A stretch of DNA of 64,000 nt from NCBI RefSeq assembly GCF_000531125.1, contig NZ_CBTK010000261.1:60104-124103 (forward strand), written 5' to 3'. Of the stretch, positions 1 through 9,305 are shown one piece after another. The position numbers and the translations under genes were made by a program. This DNA is from Candidatus Contendobacter odensis Run_B_J11 (lineage in GTDB: Bacteria; Pseudomonadota; Gammaproteobacteria; Competibacterales; Competibacteraceae). Each line of letters starts with the position of its first letter. The stretch's first letter is position 1. A model generated the notes under the pieces. The model searched no databases. It saw only the letters and a program-made list of their open reading frames with translations, and was not told the DNA's origin.

Positions 1-277
1 CGCTGCTGTTCAGGGCAGCAACCGCGATCACCAGCGAACGGGTTTCCCAGCCGGTCCAATGGCTCAATTCCAGGATCAACCCGGCGTATCCCGGCCCAGA
101 AATCGGCCAAACGCCTCCGCTATCCAGCCAGTCGAAGATTTTTAGATAGTTCTGCTCGTCGGTACCGCAGATCGGATAGCTCAGCCCCCAACGGGCATAA
201 CCAGTCAATGCCGCCGTCAGAATCAGCAGGACGGACAAGTGCAGCGCTGGGAGGAACCGGTGGACTGACGATTCCAT
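1..277 (-). CDS. Membrane protein of the polysaccharide cluster, N-terminal part only
   Basis: This gene runs off the left edge of the window, so only about the first 92 residues are visible. The start is an ATG at 277, with a purine-rich GAGAAG upstream, 8 bp after the stop of the glycosyltransferase that precedes it in transcription. The visible part has a short N-terminal stretch, a hydrophobic segment (HLSVLLILTAALTGYA), then an acidic GTDEQNYLKIFDW segment. That layout resembles multispanning glycosyltransferases that use lipid-linked sugars, where an acidic residue follows the first membrane helix. The family assignment is inference; what is seen is a membrane protein start in a polysaccharide operon. 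Confidence 0.5.
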   Translation of the reverse strand, partial: MESSVHRFLPALHLSVLLILTAALTGYARWGLSYPICGTDEQNYLKIFDWLDSGGVWPISGPGYAGLILELSHWTGWETRSLVIAVAALNSS

Positions 278-285
278 GCGGCTTC

Positions 286-1290
286 TCAATACAAATCCCG
301 CAACGCGCCCAGTGCGTAACCCCGTTCGTAAAACAACCGGCTGATGCGCCGTTCGATCTCGCAGGGTGGAATCTGCCGCTGCTGCTGGATCGGTTGGCGC
401 TTGCGGCGCATCGCCGGGATACCGCGCAAAAAATCCCGATACAACCGGAATACGACGCTCAGCTTGCCCTTGATCGTGTAACGCAACAGGATGGCGATGT
501 GCAGCACCAGCATCCAGAACAGGTTTCGCAATAGAAACCGAGTCGGTACATCCTTGATCAGCGTGAACAGCGAATTACGGATGCCATGGTAGAGCACAAA
601 ATCGCTATTCGGTCCGCCACTGGAAACGGAGCCTTTGTGATAAATCCGGGCGTCCTCAGCGTAAGCCGCCCGATAGCCTAGCAACACCGCCCGCCAGGCC
701 AAGTCGGTATCCTCGGCGTAGCAGAAGAACTGCTCATCGAAGTACTCGCCGGAGGTGTGATGAACCTGACGCAGCAGATCCGCCGTATACAGCGCGCAGT
801 TGCCGCTGGGACCGAGCAGCGGATCGTCCGGCGATTTGCGGTTGGAAGCCAGCCCGCACTTATAAAAAGTGATTCCCAAGTTATCAATTTGCGCACGGTC
901 GGAATACTTCATGACCCGTGCCGCCACCATTTCAACCCGTTGCATCCGGTCGATTTGCGCCAGCATCCGTTCCAGAAAGTCCGGCTCGACCACGGCGTCA
1001 TTATTAAGCAGGAGGAAGAATTCGTAGCGTCCATTGGGAATCAACTGCTCGAACAAGCGATTATGTGCGCCGGTGAACCCGTAATTTTCTGGAAAGGCGG
1101 TGAAGGCAATGCGTTCGGGATGGCAAGCAACATAGTCATGCAACTGGGCAACATCAGCGGCACTGGAACCGTTATCCACCAGAAAAATGTCAAACGCTGG
1201 CGTAGCAACCCGCAGCAGCGAATCGAGACACTCCACAGTATCAGCGGCGCGCCGGTAATTGATGACGATGACTGCGATCTCACCCATCAT
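286..1290 (-). CDS. GT2 family glycosyltransferase
   Basis: The protein has 334 residues and probably transfers a sugar (rhamnosyltransferase-like) during surface polysaccharide assembly at the cytoplasmic face of the inner membrane. The GT-A fold is recognisable from the opening IAVIVINYRRAADTVECLDS, the nucleotide-sugar segment FDIFLVDNGSS, and the DxD-like LLLNNDAVVEPDF near residue 90. A later segment, EDTDLAWRA, matches the ED acceptor/base motif of this family. Its start overlaps the stop of the upstream bifunctional transferase by 4 nt, so the two are probably translationally coupled. The sugar and acceptor cannot be read from the sequence. Confidence 0.85.
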   Translation of the reverse strand: MMGEIAVIVINYRRAADTVECLDSLLRVATPAFDIFLVDNGSSAADVAQLHDYVACHPERIAFTAFPENYGFTGAHNRLFEQLIPNGRYEFFLLLNNDAVVEPDFLERMLAQIDRMQRVEMVAARVMKYSDRAQIDNLGITFYKCGLASNRKSPDDPLLGPSGNCALYTADLLRQVHHTSGEYFDEQFFCYAEDTDLAWRAVLLGYRAAYAEDARIYHKGSVSSGGPNSDFVLYHGIRNSLFTLIKDVPTRFLLRNLFWMLVLHIAILLRYTIKGKLSVVFRLYRDFLRGIPAMRRKRQPIQQQRQIPPCEIERRISRLFYERGYALGALRDLY

Positions 1291-3326
1291 GGTACCGCCT
1301 CAGCAGCCAATATCCGTTCAATCCAGGTCAAGGTATTGTGCGCTTCGCGACGGTGGCAAAATCGCGCCGCCGTACCCAAGCCGCTGGTAACCAGCCGCCG
1401 GCGCAGTGCTGCATCATCCAGCAGACGCAGGAGGGCGACTGACATTAATTCCGGCTGCCCTGGCGGCACTAGCAGGGCGTTATCTTCATGCCGGGCATAC
1501 TCCAAAACGCCGCCAACATCGGTTAATACACAGGCTGCGCCGCAAGCCATTGCTTCCAAGGCGCAGCGCCCAAAACCCTGAAACTCGGAACCATCCAAAA
1601 AAAGGTCGGCTTCGGAGTACAGCTCAGCGAGTCGCTCCTGACGGATGACCAACCCCTCGTTGCGAAACGGGAAGGGAATCGCCTGCCGGTCGAGGAACCG
1701 ATCACCAAATAGCACGATCTCGGTTTCGGGACGGGCCTGCTTGATTTGAGCCAGCGCAGCGATGGTTGTGGGAAAGCCGCGCCGTGGAGTGCCAGGTCGG
1801 GCCATAGCCAGCACCACCGGTCGTAGACCGCGCTGGATCGAGCGCGGGTAGAACTGGCCTAGATCCATACCGAGTGGAATCTTGTCACTGGTATACCCGT
1901 CACCGGCAAGCTGCTCTTGCAGCCAGTCCGACATCACCACTCGATGTGGCAATAACCGGTAAGTCGCTTTTACCCGGTCCCGCTGAGAGGCTGACGACTC
2001 TGGAAAAAACCAGGGTTCGTAATCCTGAATCAGATAGGCGGCAACCCGAGTTCGGCTATCCTGCCACAAGCGATGCACCCATTCCGCAGTATTCCAGTGC
2101 GTGGCGATGATCACCTCGCTATCGGGACATTCGGCCAGCAGCTCCTTGACACTCCGATAGATCAGCGGCTGGGTATACAACCGGCACCAGTCGTAAATCA
2201 GCGGATCTTCATACAGTGCAACGATTCGCGCCTCAACCCCCAGCCGGATCAATTCGTTGACCACTTGCAATACCGAAAGTACTCCGCCGGCCACTACCAG
2301 ACGGTCCAGCACATAGGTCACCCGTAACCGTCCCACTGGAGTCCAGCGTTGCATCAGCGTCCGGCGCGGACAAAGCCGCCGCGCAGTCAAAATTGCGATG
2401 AAGTGGCGAACGCCAAGCCGAGTCAGTTGCTTCGGCGAACGTCTCCCCTTCCATTCAGCGAGCAGATCACGACCGGCCTGCCACAACGCCGGTACCGGAT
2501 CCCACCGATTGGAAAGTGCAAATAAATGGCGAACCGGTTTTAACGGATCGGCGCGACGGAAAGCACGGAACTGCTGTCGGTACACCGCTCCCCAGCGCTG
2601 ATCGAACAACCGCCGGTTGCGCAGATAACGTTCCCGACCATCGCTGAAGGAACCACCCCCCCGATGGTAAACATAGACATCCTCGGCAACCACAGTGCGG
2701 AAGCCGGCGGTAGTTAATCTCATGCAGAGATCGGATTCTTCGCAATACCCGTGTTCGTAGATCGGATCAAACAACCCAACTTGGCGCAGGGCACTGCGCC
2801 GCAGCAGCAGGCAAAAACCTACTCCGGTAACGACATCGTGGCATTGTCCCTGGCGTTGCGCGGCCAGAGCATCATTCATCGCCAGATAGCTGGCGCCGGG
2901 CATCATGGGCAGATCGATATTGTCAGCGCGATTGCTCAGTGGGTTGACCGCTGCGATGCGAGGGTCTGATTCAGCGCAAGCCAGCAACCGCGCAAGCCAG
3001 CCGGGAGCGACCAGCGCATCACTATTAAGCAGCAATACATAATCGGAATCACCTTGTTCCATTGCCCAATTGCAACTCACTAGGAAACCTACATTTTCAT
3101 TATGGCGTTGTAGGGTGATCCAATGCAGTGGTCTAGCGGCTTCCCTCATTACTACAGAAGATCTAGCCCAGTCACAAAGCCAAGCCGCAGTCACAGCATC
3201 ACTGGCATCATCTACGATCAACAACTGATTATCGCAGCGCGGTGTATACGCTAATAATGCATCCAAACAGTCGCGCACATGACTTAGACCGTTATGAACC
3301 GGCAGAATAATCTGGATACTTGGCAT
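1287..3326 (-). CDS. Bifunctional glycosyltransferase, GT2 domain fused to GT4 domain
   Basis: The protein has 679 residues. Residues 1 to about 240 form a GT2 domain (IQIILPVHNGLSHVRDCLDA, LLIVDDASD, LLLNSDALVAPGW, and EESDLCMRL as the ED motif). From about residue 340 a second, GT-B type domain starts (VTYVLDRLVVAGGVLSVLQ) and runs to the C-terminus. It contains the GT4-like LDGSEFQGFGRCALEAMACG with the conserved E-x7-E pattern. Two transferases on one chain suggest two successive sugar additions in the same repeat unit. The gene lies directly after the 991-residue fusion gene with no gap, in the same operon. The linkage made is unknown. Confidence 0.85.
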   Translation of the reverse strand: MPSIQIILPVHNGLSHVRDCLDALLAYTPRCDNQLLIVDDASDAVTAAWLCDWARSSVVMREAARPLHWITLQRHNENVGFLVSCNWAMEQGDSDYVLLLNSDALVAPGWLARLLACAESDPRIAAVNPLSNRADNIDLPMMPGASYLAMNDALAAQRQGQCHDVVTGVGFCLLLRRSALRQVGLFDPIYEHGYCEESDLCMRLTTAGFRTVVAEDVYVYHRGGGSFSDGRERYLRNRRLFDQRWGAVYRQQFRAFRRADPLKPVRHLFALSNRWDPVPALWQAGRDLLAEWKGRRSPKQLTRLGVRHFIAILTARRLCPRRTLMQRWTPVGRLRVTYVLDRLVVAGGVLSVLQVVNELIRLGVEARIVALYEDPLIYDWCRLYTQPLIYRSVKELLAECPDSEVIIATHWNTAEWVHRLWQDSRTRVAAYLIQDYEPWFFPESSASQRDRVKATYRLLPHRVVMSDWLQEQLAGDGYTSDKIPLGMDLGQFYPRSIQRGLRPVVLAMARPGTPRRGFPTTIAALAQIKQARPETEIVLFGDRFLDRQAIPFPFRNEGLVIRQERLAELYSEADLFLDGSEFQGFGRCALEAMACGAACVLTDVGGVLEYARHEDNALLVPPGQPELMSVALLRLLDDAALRRRLVTSGLGTAARFCHRREAHNTLTWIERILAAEAVP

Positions 3327-6302
3327 TTACAGCATTCCAAAGTCGTCGCGGTCCAGCGGCAGATTGGGATTGTAGTAGGGATCGCCGTTTTGCAGGATCG
3401 CCCTATGCCGCTTTCTCATATAAGCAACTTCTTGGGCGAATCGATGCTGCTTTTGTGGGGTGTCTTCGTGACCGCGAGTTTTGGACTCATAATGATAGAG
3501 TTCGCAATAGGGCGTAAATATATTCAGATAACCTTTTTCGCGCAGGCGTAAGCAAAAATCTACGTCATTGAAAGCGACTGCCAGATGCTTTTCATCCATG
3601 CCACCCATCGCCTGATAAAGAGACTTTTTCACCATCAGACAGGCCGCAGTGACCGCGCTCACGTTCTGAATCTGATGCAGTCGCGAGAAGTATCCTGGAT
3701 TATGCCGTTGGAACTGCCGATGGGCATGACCGGCGATGCCACCGATTCCAATGATGACCCCACCGTGCTGGATAGTGTCGTCGGGGTAGTATAGTTTGGC
3801 CCCGACTGCACCAACTTCCGTCCGCTGGGAGTGTTCTAATAAAGCTTCCAGCCAGTCCGCGGAAATCACCGCCATGTCATTGTTGAGTAGCAGTAAATGT
3901 TCGCCTTCTACTTGACCTACCGCAAAATTATTGAGAGCAGCATAGTTAAATGGAACATCATGGCGGATAAATCGGATACGTGAATCGGCCGCAGCGTAAT
4001 GTTCCATCAGGGCGAAGGTTGCTGGTTCCACGCTGTTATTGGAGATGCCGAGCAGTTCAAAATTTGGATAACTGGTTTTTTCGAGAATCGAATCCAAACA
4101 GGTGCGTAACCAGTCAGGTTGATCGCGGAACGGCATAAGAATGCTGATTCGGGGTTGACCCTGGATCACTCGCTTAACCCGGTAGGTGCCAGGATGCTGA
4201 CCGAGAGTCACCCCACCAATGATGCTACGCCGTTGCAGGGTATCCTCAATAGCACGTCGTCCTGCTGCCCAAGCGTAATTTTTACTATCAAATTTAGCCG
4301 CAGTCGATCCAGGGATCATCCGCCAGTGGTACAATACGCGGGGGATGTGAAACACTCGATCCGTATAGTCGAGTGTACGTAAAACCAAGTCATGATCCTG
4401 AGATCCCTCAAAACCTTCACGAAAAGAACCTGCTTGATCCAGCACCGTTTTACGATAGACGCTAAAGTGGCAGATATAATTAGTAGACAGAAGAAGGTCT
4501 GGAGAATAGTCAGGCTTGAAGTGTGGTTCCAGATGATAGCCCTCAAGCGATAACTTGTCCTCGTCAGAGTAGATAAAGTCGGGGTCGTGGTCATTGATAG
4601 CCTTGACAACATGATAAAGAGCATCCCGCGTTAATTCATCATCATGATCCAGGAAAGCGACGTATTCGCCAGTAGCCAGCGCTAAAGCAACATTAGATGC
4701 ACCAGCAATACCCTGGTTGCTTTCCATGAACTCGATCTTACAGCGAGGATCGCGCAATCGACGCAACGCATCGAGTGTCTCTTGGCGAGTCGAACCATCA
4801 TCCGCTATACATAATTCCCAGTTCGGATAAATCTGTTGTGTGACAGACGAAATGGCTGCTTCCAGCCAGCATGGATCAATGTTGTAAACAGGCATAACAA
4901 TCGACACCACTGGTCGCCGAGGCCAGCGTGCAATTTCTTTCATGCATTGTTCCGGGTCAATGGTTTTTTGAATAATACTATTCCTTGCCGAAATAAAATT
5001 TGGAATGAAGATTCGGGTACCATGAGCGATTTCCTGATGCCCACGCAGTTCGAAGTGTTCGCGCCCGCTATGGAACTCGCCGCGTTCGATAGCAAGCCGA
5101 ACATCCGGGTATTGGGCCAGGTAATCTTCTTCGCTAAAATCCTCCTCATTTAATGCGCTGTTCAATTCGTAGTGACTGGATTGATGGCGCAACCAAGACT
5201 GATAATTTCTGGCAATCTGTGCCACATGATCCTGCACCATGAATGTTCGTTGCAGTAGACCGAGTTTGCGGCCAGCGTCAGCAATGGCAAATCCCAGTCG
5301 CCAAGTTAACGACTCGAACGCCAATTGAATATCATAATGCAGCGTTTCAAATAATCGACCAAGCGCCTTGAGATCAGCGGCACTTTTTTTAAGCAGCATC
5401 TCCCCTTTCTGGAGATCGAACTCAGCGGTAACCAGTTGCTCTTGAGTGGCAGCCAATTGAACGTCGCGTTGATGTAAACTATTCCGTTCTTGGAGTAGGG
5501 TTTCATAGCCGGCCAACAATACCCTTCGCGCCGGGTTTTCCAGAATTTCATGTTCGATATTCTCCAACTTGGAATCTCGTAGTACCTCCCAAAGTTGACT
5601 CTGGGCTGGAGTCAGCCATCCTGTGTCTTGTGTCTCACTGGTCCGATGATGTTGCAGTTCACTTTCCAAAAATGCCCGGATTTCCCGTTCGGAGGGCAGG
5701 CGCAATGCTTGAACCCCACAGTCGCAAAGGCGTTTGTATAATAACTCAACAGTTTCCACCGGCTGTTCCATTAACTGCTCGTAACAGATGGAAAACCGAG
5801 GTAAGCCGGACGAGACAACCAAGGCACGGGCGTTATACTGTTCCCAGAGAGTAATACCGAAATGCAAAGGAAAACCATCCCGTTTTGCTAGAGATTGAGC
5901 GGTTGATAGCGGATGACGGGCAACATGAACGCAAACCGGAACCTCAAGCAGTGATAGCCAAAGCGGCAATAATAGACAGAGTCGCGGATCTTTTAGCACC
6001 CAAGGACGATGGCTATCGATCCCAAGCATGATTTTTTTGGCTCCCTGTGTAAAAGTATCTACTAACTCGGTATCAATACTGTTTAGATCGAGAGTAGAAA
6101 TCAGGTGCCAATCGATACCCAATTTTTCCAACATAGATTTATGTAAATTAATAACGTCAATACGCTCCCAAAAACCCTTTGGATTATCTGGTTGAGCTGG
6201 CAGAAATTGATCCTCAGGACCAATATAGGCTCCCATCATATTAATGAGTCGCGTCACAGCCGAGGTGCCAGACCGATGCATTCCAAGAATAATAATTTGC
6301 AA
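3327..6302 (-). CDS. Sulfotransferase - coiled coil - tandem GT2 glycosyltransferase fusion
   Basis: The protein has 991 residues in four parts. Residues 1 to about 215 look like a PAPS-dependent sulfotransferase, with the 5'-phosphosulfate loop in ILGMHRSGTSAVTRLI and a later RHPLSTAQSLAKRDG segment. A helical, coiled-coil-like stretch follows. Next comes a short motif (YLAQYPDVRLAIERG, then SG..HF) often found in polysaccharide-synthesis proteins. Two GT2 domains complete the chain: one with VSIVMPVYN and AFLDHDDE, and one with ISILMPFRDQPDW and LLLLNNDMAV. Codon use is more AT-rich than in the flanking genes. The architecture suggests a sulfated or multiply glycosylated polymer, but the substrate is unknown. 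Confidence 0.8.
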   Translation of the reverse strand: MQIIILGMHRSGTSAVTRLINMMGAYIGPEDQFLPAQPDNPKGFWERIDVINLHKSMLEKLGIDWHLISTLDLNSIDTELVDTFTQGAKKIMLGIDSHRPWVLKDPRLCLLLPLWLSLLEVPVCVHVARHPLSTAQSLAKRDGFPLHFGITLWEQYNARALVVSSGLPRFSICYEQLMEQPVETVELLYKRLCDCGVQALRLPSEREIRAFLESELQHHRTSETQDTGWLTPAQSQLWEVLRDSKLENIEHEILENPARRVLLAGYETLLQERNSLHQRDVQLAATQEQLVTAEFDLQKGEMLLKKSAADLKALGRLFETLHYDIQLAFESLTWRLGFAIADAGRKLGLLQRTFMVQDHVAQIARNYQSWLRHQSSHYELNSALNEEDFSEEDYLAQYPDVRLAIERGEFHSGREHFELRGHQEIAHGTRIFIPNFISARNSIIQKTIDPEQCMKEIARWPRRPVVSIVMPVYNIDPCWLEAAISSVTQQIYPNWELCIADDGSTRQETLDALRRLRDPRCKIEFMESNQGIAGASNVALALATGEYVAFLDHDDELTRDALYHVVKAINDHDPDFIYSDEDKLSLEGYHLEPHFKPDYSPDLLLSTNYICHFSVYRKTVLDQAGSFREGFEGSQDHDLVLRTLDYTDRVFHIPRVLYHWRMIPGSTAAKFDSKNYAWAAGRRAIEDTLQRRSIIGGVTLGQHPGTYRVKRVIQGQPRISILMPFRDQPDWLRTCLDSILEKTSYPNFELLGISNNSVEPATFALMEHYAAADSRIRFIRHDVPFNYAALNNFAVGQVEGEHLLLLNNDMAVISADWLEALLEHSQRTEVGAVGAKLYYPDDTIQHGGVIIGIGGIAGHAHRQFQRHNPGYFSRLHQIQNVSAVTAACLMVKKSLYQAMGGMDEKHLAVAFNDVDFCLRLREKGYLNIFTPYCELYHYESKTRGHEDTPQKQHRFAQEVAYMRKRHRAILQNGDPYYNPNLPLDRDDFGML

Positions 6303-6315
6303 CGTTGTTACCCTA

Positions 6316-7071
6316 TTAACTGGATGGTTGGCCTAAAATATATTGATCTAAAACCGTATCCACAGATCCCATCAGGCGAATAGCACCGCGTTCTAACCAG
6401 AGCGCACGACTACACAGAGCCTTGATGGAGGCCGGGCTGTGCGAGACCACTAGGATGGTCGAGCCGCTTTCACGGAATTCGCGGATGCGTGCTGCTGATT
6501 TCTGCTGAAAATCGGCGTCGCCTACTGCTAGGACTTCGTCGATGATCAATACTTCAGGCTGCACATCGGTTGCTACAGCAAAGCCCAGTCGTGCCACCAT
6601 GCCGCTGGAATAAGTCCGCACTGGGGCATCGATGAAATCGCTGATTCCGGAGAAATCAACGATGCGTCCCAACCGTTGAGACATGTCCTGGCGGTTGAAG
6701 CCTAATACTGCGCCATTTAGAAACACGTTCTCGCGCCCCGTCATCTCGTAATCGAAGCCTGCACCCAATTCCAGTAGCGGCGCGACCCAACCGCGCAATC
6801 GCACCCGGCCCAGAGTGGGACGGATGACTTGGGCAATAACTTTTAGCAGGGTGCTTTTCCCAGCACCGTTGGGGCCGATGATCCCGACGGTTTCGCCTCG
6901 GTCAATCGAGAAACTGATGTCATTGAGTGCATTAAAATCGGCATAGCGGATACCGCGCTTCAACCAGCGGATCGCGTATTCCTGAAACGTAGGAATCCGC
7001 TCGTGCGGGATGCGGAAACGAACCGTCACGTTATCCAACTGGATCATCGGGGAGTTGCTCATCGGCATCAC
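6316..7071 (-). CDS. wzt: Polysaccharide ABC transporter, ATP-binding subunit (Wzt-like)
   Basis: The 251-residue ATPase powers export of a lipid-linked polysaccharide across the inner membrane. Walker A (GPNGAGKST), the ABC signature (YSSGMVARLGFA) and Walker B (VLIIDEVLAVGD) are all present. The N-terminal FQEYAIRWLKRG segment ahead of the nucleotide-binding core is typical of O-antigen and capsule exporters (KpsT/Wzt/TagH group). The chain ends about 20 residues after the core, so the C-terminal carbohydrate-binding domain found in some Wzt proteins is missing. That points to export without recognition of a capped chain end. The start overlaps the permease stop by 4 nt. Confidence 0.88.
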   Translation of the reverse strand: MMPMSNSPMIQLDNVTVRFRIPHERIPTFQEYAIRWLKRGIRYADFNALNDISFSIDRGETVGIIGPNGAGKSTLLKVIAQVIRPTLGRVRLRGWVAPLLELGAGFDYEMTGRENVFLNGAVLGFNRQDMSQRLGRIVDFSGISDFIDAPVRTYSSGMVARLGFAVATDVQPEVLIIDEVLAVGDADFQQKSAARIREFRESGSTILVVSHSPASIKALCSRALWLERGAIRLMGSVDTVLDQYILGQPSS

Positions 7072-7880
7072 AACCGGTAGGCCAGTTGATCGGCTTTGTG
7101 GGTAAATACCATCCAGCCGGCCAGCAGCGTGGCGAAAGCCAGCACGGCAGCAGCCGTAGTCAGACCAATGTCGGGAATAGTGCTAGCGTAAATTGGCATA
7201 CGGAATAGTTCGATCATCAGGAAGAACGGGTTCAGAACCATCCAGCCGCTCAGCGCCTCTGGCAACACCGAAGGCGGATACATGATCGGGGTCAGGAAAA
7301 AGCCGGCTTGGACCACAATCTGATAGATATCGATGGAGTCGGTGAAGAAGACCGAAGCGGTGGATAACAACAGTGCCAAGCCAAGAGTGAATACGGCCAG
7401 AACCAAGATGCTGACCGGTAGGAACAACCAACTGGCGCTGACCGGATGCTGGAGAACCAGAACGATGAGCGCTAGCGGCAGAATGGAGATTAAAAAGTTG
7501 ACCAGACCATTGCCAACGACCGCCACGACGTAAGTTGCCCGTGGGATATAGATCCGTTTGAGCAATCCACTGCCGCCCACCATAACACCCATAGCGTACT
7601 GGGTCGTCTGAGTCATAAAGCTCCAGGCTAACAATCCACTCAGCAAATAGACTGCGTAATTCGGCAGCGCTGACTTGAATAACGTCCCGAACGCCACAGC
7701 CAACACCATAGTTTGCAATAGGGGATTCAGTAGCATCCAGAAAATTCCTAGCATCGATCGTTTATAGCGATTCTTCAGAATGTTGCCAATCATTAATAGG
7801 ATCAGGTCGCGATAGCGAAAAAGCTGGATACATTCATCTACGAACGGGTGTGGTCTTTGAGCAGAGTCATATTCGATCAT
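7068..7880 (-). CDS. wzm: Polysaccharide ABC transporter, permease subunit (Wzm-like)
   Basis: This 270-residue ABC-2 type inner-membrane protein forms the export channel with the neighbouring ATPase. It starts with a cytoplasmic amphipathic segment (FRYRDLILLMIGNILKNRY), followed by about six hydrophobic segments. The YKRSMLGIFWMLLNPLLQ segment and the later FLTPIMYPPSVLPEALSGW segment are family hallmarks. It overlaps the genes on both sides by 4 nt, giving a tightly coupled transferase-permease-ATPase unit. Confidence 0.88.
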   Translation of the reverse strand: MIEYDSAQRPHPFVDECIQLFRYRDLILLMIGNILKNRYKRSMLGIFWMLLNPLLQTMVLAVAFGTLFKSALPNYAVYLLSGLLAWSFMTQTTQYAMGVMVGGSGLLKRIYIPRATYVVAVVGNGLVNFLISILPLALIVLVLQHPVSASWLFLPVSILVLAVFTLGLALLLSTASVFFTDSIDIYQIVVQAGFFLTPIMYPPSVLPEALSGWMVLNPFFLMIELFRMPIYASTIPDIGLTTAAAVLAFATLLAGWMVFTHKADQLAYRL

Positions 7881-8992
7881 GGATTGGTCAATAAGGAGTT
7901 GGCGGGCAGAATGGACCGCATCTTTTCAAGAAAAATCGCTCGGGAAAACCGGCGGGCGTGAAGTTCACAGGCGCTTCGCATCGCTAGTGCGCGTGAGGCG
8001 TTCAGGGTCCGAACGGCTTCGGTAATCCCTTCAGCAGTTAAATCCAGCGGCAGCAGCAAACCAGTCTCCCCATTCAGCACCGTTTCCAGCAGTCCACCCT
8101 CGGCAACGCCGATCACTGGTTTGCCTGCCGCCATACTCTCGACCGGTGACATGCCAAAATCCTCATCCTTGGCAACGTACAGCGTGGCAATGGCATTGCC
8201 GATCAGTTGACACAACGCGGCATCGCCCAGCCAGCCGGTGAAGATGATATTGGACGCACCACCGGCCAGCCGCCGCAACGCCGAGAATTGCGATCCGCCC
8301 GAGGTGATAATCAGTCGCTGGTCTGGTATTTGTTTAAAAGCTTTAATCAGCAAATCCACCCGCTTGAAAGGTTCGAGTCGGGCAGTAGACAGATAGTAAT
8401 CACCTTGTCCTTGCCACTGGAAATAATCGATCTCGCAGGGTGGATTGATTACCACTGCATCCCGGTTCAAATAACGGCGTAGGCGATTTCGGACAGTTTC
8501 AGAATTAGCGATAAGGATATCCATCCGGGCAATAGCCTGTTCATAGCGGGGCTTAACGTAGGCGATGAGCGCCAGCAATGCTGGGCGGAGTGCCAATGGA
8601 TAGCGCTGAAGATAATAGTCCTTAAGATCGTAAACGAAGCGCGGCAGGGTGTGGCAATAGTAATAGTTTTGGCCTGAGGTATGGTTGTGAACGGCCAAGG
8701 GTGCGTGAGTGCCGCTGAATAGCGCCCAGTCGTAGCCATTGAGAAATTGAGTCTGGTGCGCGAAAGCACGCATTACTTTAAGCGACCGCCAAACTGGCAG
8801 AGTCGTTTCTGCGCCCAGATCTCGAGTTGTGATACCAGCGATGTCTGCTTCTGAGAAAGCATGTGGATCGCGAAAGCCGATGCAAAGGTCCACACCTGGT
8901 AAATCTTTGAGCAGAGTCAGCGTCAGGCGCTCAGCGCCACCTCGGACTAGCAGAAAATCGTAGAGAACTATCCCTTTATACATAGTGGCCAA
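7877..8992 (-). CDS. GT4 family glycosyltransferase
   Basis: The protein has 371 residues and a GT-B fold. The N-terminal Rossmann-like half carries GIVLYDFLLVRGGAERL, with the glycine-rich acceptor-side loop. The C-terminal half has YLSTARLEPFKRVDLLIKA and the donor-binding segment EDFGMSPVESMAAGKPVIG with the E-x7-E pattern. It is probably a retaining transferase acting early in assembly of the exported polysaccharide. It is the second gene of the operon and overlaps the permease start by 4 nt. Confidence 0.87.
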   Translation of the reverse strand: MATMYKGIVLYDFLLVRGGAERLTLTLLKDLPGVDLCIGFRDPHAFSEADIAGITTRDLGAETTLPVWRSLKVMRAFAHQTQFLNGYDWALFSGTHAPLAVHNHTSGQNYYYCHTLPRFVYDLKDYYLQRYPLALRPALLALIAYVKPRYEQAIARMDILIANSETVRNRLRRYLNRDAVVINPPCEIDYFQWQGQGDYYLSTARLEPFKRVDLLIKAFKQIPDQRLIITSGGSQFSALRRLAGGASNIIFTGWLGDAALCQLIGNAIATLYVAKDEDFGMSPVESMAAGKPVIGVAEGGLLETVLNGETGLLLPLDLTAEGITEAVRTLNASRALAMRSACELHARRFSRAIFLEKMRSILPANSLLTNP

Positions 8993-8994
8993 AT

Positions 8995-9150
8995 TTAAAT
9001 GATGCCTTCGGTACCGCCCAATGCACTCAGCAGCCCGCCCTTTTCCAACATCCGACTGGTCGACGTGCGAACCGCCAGCACAGCCAAAAGTCCTGCAATC
9101 AACGTCAGCATTGTCTGTACCACCTGGTTTCCAGCGCCAGATCCTCGCAT
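8995..9150 (-). CDS. Small single-pass membrane protein, unknown
   Basis: A 51-residue ORF starts at an ATG at 9150, with AGGAAG 7-8 nt upstream, and ends 2 bp before the GT4 start. A longer TTG-initiated version (from 9201) exists but has no better ribosome-binding site. The protein has one hydrophobic helix (VQTMLTLIAGLLAVLAV) followed by a polar, glycine-rich tail. I do not recognise it. The ribosome-binding site and tight spacing to the glycosyltransferase suggest a real first gene of the polysaccharide operon. Confidence 0.45.
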   Translation of the reverse strand: MRGSGAGNQVVQTMLTLIAGLLAVLAVRTSTSRMLEKGGLLSALGGTEGII

Positions 9151-9305
9151 CGCGTGAACTTCCTGAAAAACATTATTAAACAAATTTGTTTTTCTAATCA
9201 ATAGGATATATTAGTTATTTGCTATAGAAAACGCTATGTTAGTCTAACTCAAGTTCCCACCTTGCACTAACTCAAAAGATGAAATCGAGGCTAAGATTTT
9301 CCGTC

